Assembly: GCA_003988855.1 (NCBI GenBank)
Contig: QYAI01000034.1
Coordinates: 62,001-126,000, forward strand
Source: Arachnopeziza araneosa
Lineage: Eukaryota; Ascomycota; Leotiomycetes; Helotiales; Arachnopezizaceae
Length of the DNA stretch: 64,000 nucleotides
Reading direction: 5' to 3'
In this document: piece by piece, positions 11,662-22,646 of the stretch
How positions within the stretch are numbered: position 1 is the first letter of the stretch
Layout of the letters: every line of letters starts with the position of its first letter
Notes under the pieces: generated by a model
Seen by the model: the letters and a program-made list of their open reading frames with translations, nothing else
What the model was told of the DNA's origin: nothing
Databases searched by the model: none
Made by a program: the position numbers and the translations under genes

Positions 11662-12514
11662 TTGTAGATAGTACTCTCTAGAGAAATCTAAACACTATTA
11701 ACTCCGTATAACTATGGTTCAAGTCATCTGGTTCACCTTTACATTAGCAAAAATGATAAGTAAGGAACATAGAGGATTCAACGATATTGCTAGAGATAAC
11801 CAGGAGAAAGTGACGCCGATCAACATGACCCACAAAGACGCAGGGTTTGTACTACATGTTACGGTGCGTCTTATATCTAGACAAGAGGGAAGTATGTCAG
11901 AGGAGAATTAAGGGACCACATAAGCCGTTGCAATAGATAACTATCGTAGCTTTAAGGTATTGGTTGAATATCGTAAGTTGAGAAGCTCCAAACTTGGATG
12001 AAACTGTTCAACCAAAGCTTTTTATTTGGAAAAGAGCCAGAATCTTCCATTAAACTAAAATAACAACATTCAATACATACCGCGCCTACTGGGCAGCTGA
12101 ACATATCAAAGCCGAGACCTCGTGATTTGCTTGGGGGATGTTGATATCGGACTGAAAACGTTCAGAGAGAAATGTCGGCGAATGGGCGTGAATATCACGT
12201 ATCGTGCAGATATTAGTTTGATTATTAGAAGAAGAGCAAAGTCCATCGAGTGCAACTGAGTGCATATATTTAGATACCTAAATGGCACTTTCCTTGAGAA
12301 TCTTGATGTGGCTTGGAGAATCTTAAACTGGCTTGCAAAAGTGGGGTTGATTCCACAACAATCTCCTCTATTCGAAAATATCTGACTCTGCGCAGCTTTC
12401 AAAGTCCGAATATTGTAACTCCAGCTAATACGAACAAACCAATCTCATGTGACACTGTTAAAATTCTTTCATTTGTTCGAGACATTGAGCCAGAGATCGA
12501 TAGGAGCGATCATT
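11662..12514. other. Intergenic, 853 bp
   Basis: It lies between the Hsp70-like gene and the HET pseudogene on the same strand. An ATG-started frame of 65 codons at 11714-11911 (ends SRQEGSMSEEN) shows no recognisable domain and I do not count it as a gene. Confidence 0.45.
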
Positions 12515-14257
12515 ATGAGGCTTCTGAACGTCCACACCTTCCATCTCGAAGAGTTCTTTGGCGAAGTTGGGAATGGTATACCTAAATATGCCATCCTATC
12601 TCACACTTGGGGCAAGGAAGAGGTTCTCTTTTCAGATCTTCAGAGGGACGATAAAAAAGGAAAAGAGGGTTGGAAGAAGATTGAACGTACATGCGAGCAA
12701 GCTAAAGATGATCAATTACAGTATGCTTGGATCGGTATGGGCCTTATCCACTATCTTCAAGTTAAAAAGTTAATTGCTATAAGACACATGCTGCATCGAC
12801 AAACCAGCAGCGCCGAATTATTCGAGGCAATAAACTCCATGTTCGAGTGGTACAAATAATCTTCAATCTGCTACGCTTACCTTGTCGATGTTACAGATTT
12901 TGATAAGGATAATAACGTTCAATTTACCAGCAGTCGTTGGTTCACCCGCGGATGGACTTTACAGGAATTACTTGCCCCTGAAAAAATCCATTTCTATGAC
13001 AAAACTTGGAAATCATTCGGAAGCAGAGATCAATTGGTGCCCCTGATATCATTGGCTACAGACATCGATTCCACGACTCTTAAACGTTGTCCCTCCTCTC
13101 TCCATGATAGAAGTATAGCATGTAAAATGTCATGGGCCTCTCAAAGAGAAACGACTCGTAAGGAAGATATGACGTATTGCCTATTAGGTATATTCGCTGT
13201 GAGTATGCCTCTTCTTTACGGTGAAGGAGATCGGGCCTTCATCAGACTACAAGAAGAAATCATCAAGGCATCTAATGACCATTCCATTTTTGCCTGGGGC
13301 TTCGGTAAAGACGGTGTAGGCCATCCAAACCCAATCGAAGATTCGATGTTACTTCTTGCAAGCAGGCCCCGTCAATTTAGATTCAGTGGCAATGTTTTTG
13401 CTCTAAAAACCCCAACAGCTCAGCTATACAGCATGACCAACATGGGACTTCAAATCATTCTTCCAATAGCAAAATTGGATGACAGCGGAAATAACTCTCT
13501 TGCCTTATTTTCATGCGAGATAGCCTCCAAAGAATACGAGGAGGAAAGCCATCAAGAATATTGCTTAGTGGGGATCTGGCTAAGAGCTTCGCGCGGGAGC
13601 CGCAACACATACTACAGAACTAGTGGACCTCAAAATGGAGGTGCAGACTCAGGTGTATGGTCAGGCATTTTCAAGATTCGGGAAGTCTTGCATGCGGAGA
13701 CGAAGTCGATTTTCATTGCTCGTACTAGTCGGACGATCAGCGACGTGCAACCAAGCTCCTTAATGTGGCACAGTTGGTTGTTCTTAGAGTCTAGAATAGG
13801 GCTCCATAATTTTAGGTTCAGTTTGGGCTTGCCAGTTGGCCTGATATCTTTCGACAGCCAATGTTATTTCGACTTAATAAACCCACACGGCGTTATGTTG
13901 AAATTCCAGAGACCAGGTCTTCTACCTGACTGGTATATGACCATTCACAATTTCCGAAATTACCGAGGTTCATCTCGTTCTGCCATCCTCACATTGGTTA
14001 AATGGCAAAAAGACATGAGATGGCATATCATGTTGCGAGAAGTGCCTCCACCAATAGGTATGACTAGTTCGTGGAGTAGCCACGACTGGGAGAATTGGGC
14101 ACAGTCTTTGGTAGTTGGAAATAAGGACTTTGAAGGCTTTCGAGATAGCTGTCTCCAGTTGAAAGAAGAGTTGCTGGGCTCGGCAATCCATGCAAGATTT
14201 GAATCGGTCTCTATACATCACCACCAATATTCTCGGCTTGTGTGGGAAATAAAGTGA
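12515..14257 (+). pseudogene. HET-domain (heterokaryon incompatibility) pseudogene
   Basis: The ATG at 12515 starts MRLLNVHTFHLEEFFG...IPKYAILSHTWG, the standard opening of a HET protein. A 49-nt intron (12735-12783) would join to give WIDTCCIDK, but the A run at 12801-12803 is one base short, so the conserved TSSAELFEAINSMF that follows is in another frame. Four lines on, WYK is followed by TAA (12857-12859) where relatives have a sense codon before SICYAYL. Beyond it the frame stays open for 466 codons with intact HET blocks (SRWFTRGWTLQELLAP, DMTYCLLGIF, LLYGEGDRAFIRLQEEI). An alternative intron that removes the stop would delete the conserved core and still hits a stop. Recent loss is likely, since only two lesions are seen. 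Confidence 0.8.
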
Positions 14258-14720
14258 AAGTGATCAAGAATTTCAAGGTCGCAAAAGGTAGAACAGGAGA
14301 GAAAGCCCGGATTTTCTTTTTCAAGACTGACTTGAGGTACTGGAGATTTCGGTATTTCTAATCTACTCGTATAATGCAATGCAAATACTTTACCAGATAT
14401 ACAGTGGTGGTTGAGAATCCAAGTGAATGATGGCTGTTTAACGAGCAACCTAAGTTTGACAGACAACCTAAGGCTAAAAATTTGTCTGGCTAAATTGCTA
14501 TCCGCTATGTGGAAAACTCTGAATGAACTGAAGTAGATTAGTACAGAGGTAAGGAAAAACCAGAGAAGAAAGGCGACAATTGATTCTTGACGAATCGAAA
14601 GACAAAAAAAATATCCTTTTGGCAATTACTCGAGAATAGAACCCAGCTAAATTTCACAGATGCAGGATGGCGATTGATTTGATAAATCGTATATTATATT
14701 ATTCCATTACAGCGCTATAT
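14258..14720. other. Convergent intergenic region, 463 bp
   Basis: Both flanking genes end here. It contains only 3' UTR and terminator sequence as far as I can see; the minus-strand open frame across it overlaps the HET tail and is spurious. Confidence 0.5.
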
Positions 14721-16597
14721 CTATTGATGCTGTGTCCAATTATCAAAATAATGTACCACACTTGGCCATCTGTTCTCATTCCCAGTTACATTACCTCCAT
14801 AAGTCAAGTATCCACTCACATCACTAGGCGGTACCTGTCCTAGCACCTGACTGTTATTTCCCATCACCCAAATTGTCTGCATACCCATGAGCATATGTTG
14901 CAAAATATGACAGTGGATCATCCACACGCCAGGTTCAGTAACTCTGAGCCTCCACGCACGCCAGCCCTGGACGGTGGCGTTCCCAGTCATCATACCGTAT
15001 CGGTAGAGCATGGTGGTATCTCTTTTCACAGGTGAGGCTTCGATGGATGACCACTTTTCATCATTCGCAGTTGCATTGTAGGTCCCGTTTCCAGACCCCA
15101 GATCCCAGTAATGTGCTCCATGAGCGTGGAAAGGATGCGCGTCTAGACCTCCGGCATCAGCGCCCGTATTTTGAATGACAATCTCGAGGACCTCGTCGAG
15201 TTGAGCGGGGAAAGCTCGTGTTACAGGATCGAGGCCGTTATTGGCAAGGGCTCGGGTCATGGATGGGAATTCGAGGCCGTCATTGCTGTAAAGAGAGATC
15301 AGATACGGTTCTCGGGGATACTCCTCTGTCCAATTGTAAGAGTTCTCTAGCCAGATGGTTTGCCCACGCACGGCTTGGTGAACGGTCATGGTTACACGAC
15401 GGGTTACTTCTTGAGCGGTGGGGAAGTTTTCTGTTTCGGAGTGGTTTTTGGTAGAAAGAGGATGGAGAGAGTATTCGAGAAAGTCGAGAGTGGTGTTTGG
15501 AAGAGTCATGACAGGTGCTAATGGAGGGAAGTATGTCGTTGAGTTGCTTCTGTGGCCGTAGTTAAGGACTGCGAAACCTCGAGTGACGGTTGGTCGTTCC
15601 CGTGATTCCATCTGAATCCAGAATTGCTTCTTTTCAAGATCCGGTTCAGCTTTAGCATGAAGGAGGATATCATATCGCTGGCCAGTGGCGATTTGGAGGA
15701 AACTTGTGTCATATGGTTCGGTGTATGCACTACAGAAGTCAGCTTTGGGGATATGGTTGAGAATTGGAATGTGAACTATACCCATCTGCTTCAATGACGG
15801 TCAGATTATGACCCTCAATTGCCAGAGACGTGAAAGTTAGTGCAGTGTTTGAGATGAATCTGAAACGGTACGTCTTCCCAGGCTCAACGTTAATGGTACT
15901 TAGAGAGGCGTTACAAACAGTGCCATTCGAAGTACCGCCTCCTTGTCCATTAAGCAGAATAGCTTCAGCTTCACCGCTCCAATTCAAGGGGTTTGAGACA
16001 AGGCCCTGTTCAATCGCTAAATCATTCTTGACGAACAAATCTTGCAAGAAAACAATTTTCTCCTCATCGTAGGCATATGGTGGATGGTGTTTCTCTTCAA
16101 CAATCAACGGCCCAGAAGCTGTTACGGCTTGGAACCCAACATGACTATGATAGAAATAACTTCCAGCCCTTCCATCAGGGACACGAATTTCGTAGTCGAA
16201 GAAATGAAGTGGAGGAATGGGCCATTGTGAAACTTGTGGCGTTCCATCGGCGAAAGGAGAGACGGCCATAGACAAGCCATGCCAATGCTACTGGTCTTTA
16301 ATACTATCATACTAGCTGCAAAGTTTCACTGACCATTGTGAGATTTTTCTCTGTCATATCATTGTGGACTCTAATCCAGTATGTGACACCCTCCTTGAGG
16401 CGTATCTCCGGTCCAGGGGTTGTCCCATTGACAAGCACTGTTGGCCGAGCCGGTAAACATGACTGAGATTTTCCTTCTTCGGTGATTCGTAGCACTGCAT
16501 CAGGAATGAATGTTTCGTCATGACATACAGTTGTAGCTTCCACTCTGACCACGGACAATGAAGCTATGAGAGCGGAAATTAGAGGTAGGAACAACAT
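14721..16597 (-). CDS. Secreted multicopper oxidase (laccase/ascorbate-oxidase-like), 592 aa
   Basis: Exons 16334-16597, 15782-16287 and 14721-15729 join in frame (TM|HWHGLS and EADG|AYTEP). A signal peptide (MLFLPLISALIASLSVVRVEA) directs it to the secretory pathway. All four copper-binding blocks are present: HWHGLSM, YFYHSHVGF, HPFHAHGAHYW and HCHILQHMLMGM, the last giving the T1 Cys and an axial Met. It should oxidise phenols or similar substrates while reducing O2 to water. About a dozen NxS/T sites fit a glycoprotein. The short linker and the HWHGLS wording suit the fungal ascorbate-oxidase-like branch rather than basidiomycete laccases. It is not next to FTR1, and I see no C-terminal transmembrane segment, so it is unlikely to be the Fet3 ferroxidase partner. 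Confidence 0.9.
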
Positions 16598-17626
16598 TTT
16601 GAAGTTTCATGATGGAAAATGAACAAGCGGCTGAGGGGAGTACATATTGTATTACTGCGTCTCGGCCCCATCAAAGCCTTGTTTGTGCAGCGGAAATACG
16701 TACCTGGCTGTGTTACGCTCGTATGTACCTGCCAATCAGTCGTCCTAATAAGGGAAATTCTGTCAGATCAACGGGTTCGATGCACGGATGGTTTCCTTGG
16801 AAATCAAGCATCACGTAAACTTAATTTTGTGTTGAAGGATTCCTTGAACATTAGTCGCAAAAACTAACTCGATCAGCAAGATTGATTGGACATTGATGCT
16901 GACTAGACGTGGCTGTGATTGAGTGGCGGCGGTAAAAAGAGAGTTGTGTCAGCCCTAACCGGTCCCCAGGAATGGCTGCACCCAGCAGTGTGGCTCATTG
17001 GAATCCCTCCCGGGTTTAAGGTATGAAGATTATGACGATGCTGGCAACAATCTGGGGAGGATCTTCTTCCCAAATTAGATGTTGGGCGACAAGCACGAAA
17101 CTCTAGCTTGAAGAGCTTGAAGAGAACCGTGGAACGGGCCTCCTTCCAAGCATTTTTATCGTAACGAGAAGCAAGCAAGTTTGGCGTATTCGCTGCGCTT
17201 CAAGCGTACCCCTTCAAGTCTGGTGTATCTTGAAACCGTCAAGGGTATTAAGAACCCAGATTTCGTATCTTAACCCATGGAAAGAATGAGCCTAAACGAA
17301 TGACAGGGAGTCTTCTTTGAAATTTTAGATGGTGATTTAGATGGTGATTTAGATTGACACTCTTGTAGACTCTAGGCTTCCAAGTACTCGATTGAACTAT
17401 CATCAGATAGACAGATCCCGATAGAGATTGTTCACCATAAGTACCGTGAACCAATCTACACAAGCATCAAATTATTAGAGTTTTGGGTATCATAACCGAA
17501 CCTCTCCCTCAAATCCCCTCAACGCCAGCCTCGATTACCCTGACCTATCTTGAATTCTAATGCGCAAGTACCTTTCCATCTCCATAATATCATTAACAAA
17601 TAGCCTGAGCTGCGTCCATTATAACT
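16598..17626. other. Intergenic, 1.0 kb
   Basis: It contains the promoter of the multicopper oxidase and the 3' side of the next minus-strand gene. A tandem of TTTAGATGGTGA units (about 17325-17355) is the only structure noticed. No supported gene. Confidence 0.45.
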
Positions 17627-18883
17627 CTATGCCTTTTCATTCTCGTCTTCCTTGACATCTTCAACCTCGTTCGTGTCCACTTTCTCGCCCTCCACACATT
17701 CTCCCCAAGCAGAGTTGGTGCGACTCAATTTCCCCGACGTTGGATCCCTTGGGCTCGCCAATGGACTTCCAGGCACCACACCTCCCCCTATGCTTCCACT
17801 GATGCTATCATTACGGCCATGTCCAAGTAGACCGCTCTTTATACTTCCACCATCCGCAAGAATAGATTGCTTGCCGGCGTAGTAGCTATTGCGTTCACTT
17901 GGTAGAGCTGGTGCAACGCCAGTGGCTGAGTATATGCTGGCTCGTTCGTTTAATCCTCCAACATTAGCTCTGGGTTGATGTGGGATAACTGAGCTGGACT
18001 CGATGTTGGCACTTAAGACACTGAGTGGCAGAGACTCTCGGCTGCCACCAAACAATGACGAGGGGGCAAGAGCTCTAACAGAGGCGTCGGTATCCATTGA
18101 CCTTCTGCGGCGTCTTTTCGAAGATGATGCAAGTGTGAGGATGGAGGCGTTGTCGGTGAGGAGGTTGTTAGCGGTTGCTATGTTGTAGGTCGCAGGGTGT
18201 CCACCACTTCCTTGGGGAGCAAGATGTGCTGGTAGAGCATTGGGTGGAGGGGATGTCGGGAACTGATGTGAAAATTGTATGGTATGTGTATTGCTGCCAT
18301 TCGCGTTGTTCAAGGCGGGGGTTACATTTGGAGCAGCAGAATGAATTGTTGTAAGCGTAGTTGTCATTGATCGAACCGAAGGAGCAGGGGAGGAGAAAGT
18401 GCTATCGTTTCCCCGTCTGGAGCTTACCCCGTTTGTTCCACTTGTTGCTTGTCCTAGAGAAGGAGCATGCGAAGGTGCCGCGTCGGAATGGGCAACATCT
18501 GTCGATACTGTAGCTGCAGTAGATTTATTTCCAATAGTTGGAGGAGCAACTCCGTCCACAGATGATCGAAATGAGCGTCTTCGATCAAGTGATGACGTGC
18601 TTACAGAGTTGCCGGTGGGAACTGTCGAATAAGACCGACGGCGATCCACTGACGTTGTGTTGTGACCATTCACGCGGCCAGACTCAGGGTATGGATTGTT
18701 GTTCTTGGACAGACTATGTTTCTTCGAATTCGACTTCATTTGATACGTGTTTCGTTTGTGACTTGGAGAGTGGCCAGTTTGGCCAGATTCGCCGGCGGAA
18801 GAGCTGCCTTTGAAGTTGGTAAGCTTCTTCATCCATGTCGAGAAAGGACGGCGACGGCCTGGTCGATCTGTTCGATCTGGCAT
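17627..18883 (-). CDS. Ser/Asn-rich disordered protein, 418 aa
   Basis: Start chosen at 18881-18883 (MPDRTDRPGRRRPFSTWMKK); the open frame upstream of it is leader sequence. The whole protein is low complexity, with repeated basic phospho-type motifs (DRRRSYSTV, LDRRRSFRSS, KRRRRRSMD), a glycine run near residue 375 and an acidic tail (EVEDVKEDENEKA). The RRxS motifs are typical targets of PKA/AGC kinases. Homologues that I recall in filamentous ascomycetes carry the misleading name 'Ca2+-modulated nonselective cation channel polycystin', yet no membrane segment is visible here. Role unknown. It shares a 671-bp divergent promoter with MLH3. Confidence 0.75.
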   Translation of the reverse strand: MPDRTDRPGRRRPFSTWMKKLTNFKGSSSAGESGQTGHSPSHKRNTYQMKSNSKKHSLSKNNNPYPESGRVNGHNTTSVDRRRSYSTVPTGNSVSTSSLDRRRSFRSSVDGVAPPTIGNKSTAATVSTDVAHSDAAPSHAPSLGQATSGTNGVSSRRGNDSTFSSPAPSVRSMTTTLTTIHSAAPNVTPALNNANGSNTHTIQFSHQFPTSPPPNALPAHLAPQGSGGHPATYNIATANNLLTDNASILTLASSSKRRRRRSMDTDASVRALAPSSLFGGSRESLPLSVLSANIESSSVIPHQPRANVGGLNERASIYSATGVAPALPSERNSYYAGKQSILADGGSIKSGLLGHGRNDSISGSIGGGVVPGSPLASPRDPTSGKLSRTNSAWGECVEGEKVDTNEVEDVKEDENEKA

Positions 18884-19554
18884 TTTGGTCAGTGAAATTG
18901 GATTTGAGCTAGGAAACGTCGAGAGATTGCGAGTCAGAGGCGCAATCAACTTGTATGTCACTGTGACAAAGAGAAGTGTTGGAGGAGGGAATGGGGCCAG
19001 GTCAGTTTCGTACCATGAGCTTGTTGTTGTGTTGGTTCTTCGGTAGCCATCGAAGAGCACGAGGAGCGGTCGAGGAGAAATACGTCTTCGAATGGCGTGC
19101 AGAATTGAGAGAGTGGACTGCTGATATGCAGCAGATTGGAAAGGCGAATAGTGAAAGAAGGAGTGGTTGTTAGGCGGCCTGCTGGATGGTGATGGAGAAA
19201 GGAGTAGGTGGATGTTCCAGACGCCTCTGATTTCTGTTTCTGTTTGGCCGGCAGCCTCGCCGTGCTTCCGCGAGCGCTCTCACGTGATACCAAGTGCAGC
19301 CTAACTTACCTAAGCAGGCCTCTCATTTCACGCCCGATTTTCTTTCCCGCTGCTTCCTGCCTACCTACGCCTTGGATTTTCATACGTGCATCTGGTGCCT
19401 CTTGAAGGTTGAATTTGGTCTCATCCATAACATCAAGTACGATGGAAGAAGTCTGTTCCCGCCAAGTTGTTTGGGAAGGTGCTCCACAGCCCATTTGTCC
19501 TTGACTTGAACTACACGTCAAATAGCTTCTCATTATTACCTTGATTGTCTTGCA
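18884..19554. other. Divergent promoter region, 671 bp
   Basis: It lies between the leftward Ser-rich gene and rightward MLH3. Open frames in it are extensions of the flanking genes or antisense shadows. No separate gene. Confidence 0.5.
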
Positions 19555-22543
19555 ATGTCCATAAAACCACTTTCTGAGCTCGTTATCGCTCAAATCAAAT
19601 CATCCATCGCAATTACCAGTCTAAATGGGGTCATCCGAGAGCTCCTCCGAAACTCTCTCGATGCTGGCTCGACAAAAATCGATCTCACCGTGGATCATAG
19701 TCGTGGCAGTTGTACTATTGAAGACAATGGCATAGGGATAGAACCGGACGAGTTCAGTGTCAATGGGGGCCTTGGGAAGATGTACCGTAAGTCTACTCTC
19801 CTGCTTTCATACCACCGTCTAACACGTGATAGACACCTCAAAATGGAATAGTCCGGTTCCAACCTATGGAAGTCATGGTGTATTTTTGGCTGCTCTGTCT
19901 GCAATGGCATTGGTTGCCATCACATCTCGCCATCATTTATATAGGTCTCATAATACCTTGAGTCTCCACCGATCTGAGATTGTCTCAAGACAGACGCCCG
20001 CCTCCTCGCAACAGCAGCTTCTTGTTTTCGACCACGGAACTCGAGTCTCTGTGTATGATCTATTCGGAAATATGCCTGTTCGCATCAGGCAAAGAGCTAT
20101 CACGATGGAGAAATATAAAGGGACTGGAAAGGAATGGGATGAGTTGAAGCACGACATTGTGATGCTTCTTCTTGCTTGGCCAAGTAATGTTTCAATCAGC
20201 GTGAGAGACTCCTACTCGAATCAAACAATCACAATTCGCTTCCCGTCGAAAATTTCCCTAACTGGTGGCAACGCAATCTCAAGGATCTGCAATATCCTTT
20301 CCCAGGCGTCTTACATTACTCCTGAGGAGAAGGCATCCTGGATCGCTGTTGATGGGTCAACAGGGAGGTTAAACTTGACAGGCGCCATCTCCCTTGAACC
20401 ATCTGCTACCAAAGCAGTACAATTTTTGTCACTTGGCTTAGAGCCGATCTCGCGGTTTGGTGGTCACAACGTCCTTCACAATGAGATTGATCGTTTATTT
20501 ATAAACTCTGCTTTTGGAAATCTGGATAATTTGGTGGATATGGATGACACAGAGCAAACTCGGCGTGCCAAAGACAGCAGATACAACAGTGAAGGATACA
20601 CAAAAAAGGAGTTGAAATTGACTCGGAAGGGTGTTGATCGATGGCCCAAATACTTCATAAATATTGACCTGAAAAGGGTTGGTAACTCCATAAATGCGCC
20701 ACCGCTCAACATCAACGCAATTTTGGATGAAAAAACCAACGACTTGAATATCATCTTAGAGCTGTTGCAAACCATGATCAGAGAGTTCCTAGAAAAGTAT
20801 CAATTTCGACCGAAAAACATTGTCCATGGTCGACCGAAACCTGCCTCGAATGAGAAGTCGGAGTCGTATCCTACCCTAATATGTGGAGGAAGACCGGAAA
20901 CAGCCAAGACGCAATCGTCAGCCCAGAGTCCAAGTGTTCAAGCAAATACATCACGTAAACAGCCACCTTTCGACCTTCTTGGTACCAATGTTCAATTCCC
21001 TTCTTTCTATCAGACCGCTTCATCAAAAGAAGTTACATCTTTCAAACATTGGACAAGAATTAGAACTGGCAATCTGAACCAACATCGAAGAGGAGATTGT
21101 TCTGTAGAGCCAGAAGGGGATTGTGTCTCTCAAGTTCAGCGACCGCTTACTGCTTCATCCTCAACAAGTCCGGGACTTGAGGGTGAGTTTCTTATGCGAA
21201 CACTGAAGCCTGATTCTATAGGGCGGACAGAACCTCCTGTTTCTCGAAAAGGAAAGATCATCCGTCGGCCCTTTGATGACGTCGACACTCAAAAAGCCCA
21301 ACCTGTGATTACACAAACCTCCACTCAAGCAATCGACCATATTTCAACACGTGGTGGATCTGGTAACGATCATGCTGTCACTTGGATGAACCCTACTACA
21401 AAGCTGAAATCTGTGGTAGACGCCCGTACCGGGTTTACCATTCCCACAGGTACGTCTTTAGGCGGTGCTTTGGGACAAACAAATAGGCCCGATTCTCGCC
21501 AAAGTATAAGAAGTCTCTCACCAGATGACAGCAGTACTTCAAGTCCTTGGGTAATGAAAATTTTACGAAATTGGGGCAATCCAGTGTTTGCGCCTGTTGA
21601 GCAGGGTATCCCCATGGTATCGTTCGACAAGGTTGATATGCCAACGCAAGATATTCTTCGTGGCCACCGACATAATTGCTCTCAAATAGACATTGATCAA
21701 GCATTTAAAGAATCCGCGATTGGAATAAAAGGTCGAATATCCAGAAACTCTTTGAGAAACTCTGAAGTGATTTCTCAAGTAGACAAGAAATTTATACTTC
21801 TTCGAGTATCAACCTCGAAGCCAGGGACAGAAACCCATTGTGATTGCAATATCGAAGAGTCGTTAGTAATACTTGACCAACATGCGGCAGATGAGAGGAT
21901 TCGAATCGAGATTCTTCTGGAAGAACTCTGTACACCAGCTCCAGATAACCTCACTTCATCCTTCATAAAAACTCAGGCATTAGAAAAGCCTCTTCATTTT
22001 AAAATTCCCTTGCAGGAAGTTCAACCGCTCATCACATATAAACAGCACTTTTCTAATTGGGGTATTCTGTATGACATTTCTTCTTCACCATTACAACCAG
22101 AATGCAAGACTAAAGGTGTTGCTCAACAATACCTTGTGGTTTGCTCTCTCCCTCCCGGTATTGTGGAGCGGTGCAAAATAGATTCTCGTTTATTGATAGA
22201 CTTTATTCGTTTCGAAGTGTGGAAGTCTCATGAACGAGGATCAATACCTCCACCTAGACATGGAACGTGGCTGCAAAGGATACATGATTGCCCTCAAGGA
22301 TTGATCGATATGTTGAATTCGAGAGCCTGTCGCAGCGCCATCATGTTCAACGACGAACTGACAATGGAGCAATGTCAAATCTTGGTTCGACGACTTGCGA
22401 ATTGCAAATTCCCATTCCAGTGTGCACATGGAAGACCGAGCCTGGTGCCGTTGGTCGAGCTTCAAGCTCTTGCGACGCCTTTGAACAATGATAACAATAG
22501 TCTTGGTTTTAGTAGCGCATTTAGAAAGTGGAAAAAGAAGTAA
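19555..22543 (+). CDS. MLH3: DNA mismatch-repair protein MLH3, 980 aa
   Basis: Exons 19555-19786 and 19833-22543 join as GLGKMY|HTSKW. MLH3 pairs with MLH1 as the MutLgamma endonuclease that resolves meiotic crossovers and repairs insertion/deletion loops in the nucleus. The N-terminal GHKL ATPase shows IRELLRNSLDAGS (Glu29, Asn33) and EDNGIGI; the middle is a long linker; the C-terminus has the metal-binding nuclease block LDQHAADERIRIE, then RACRSAIMF and CAHGRPSLV, which together mark MLH3/PMS2-type subunits. Length fits fungal MLH3. The usual GFRGEAL nucleotide-lid motif reads GSHGVFL here, a strong departure that might change ATP binding or be a lineage trait. The start matches the family N-terminus. 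Confidence 0.9.
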
Positions 22544-22646
22544 ATCAAAACTTTCATTTAATAATAACGGATTCAATCCTGTTTGTCATAACCAGACAGC
22601 CAGAAAACCCAATTGAGTGACACCAGTGAGATCCCAATTATGCCTC

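Noticed and set aside
16760..16790. B-box-like GGGTTCGATGCACGG suggesting a tRNA
   Set aside because: No A-box or acceptor stem within tRNA distance on that strand.
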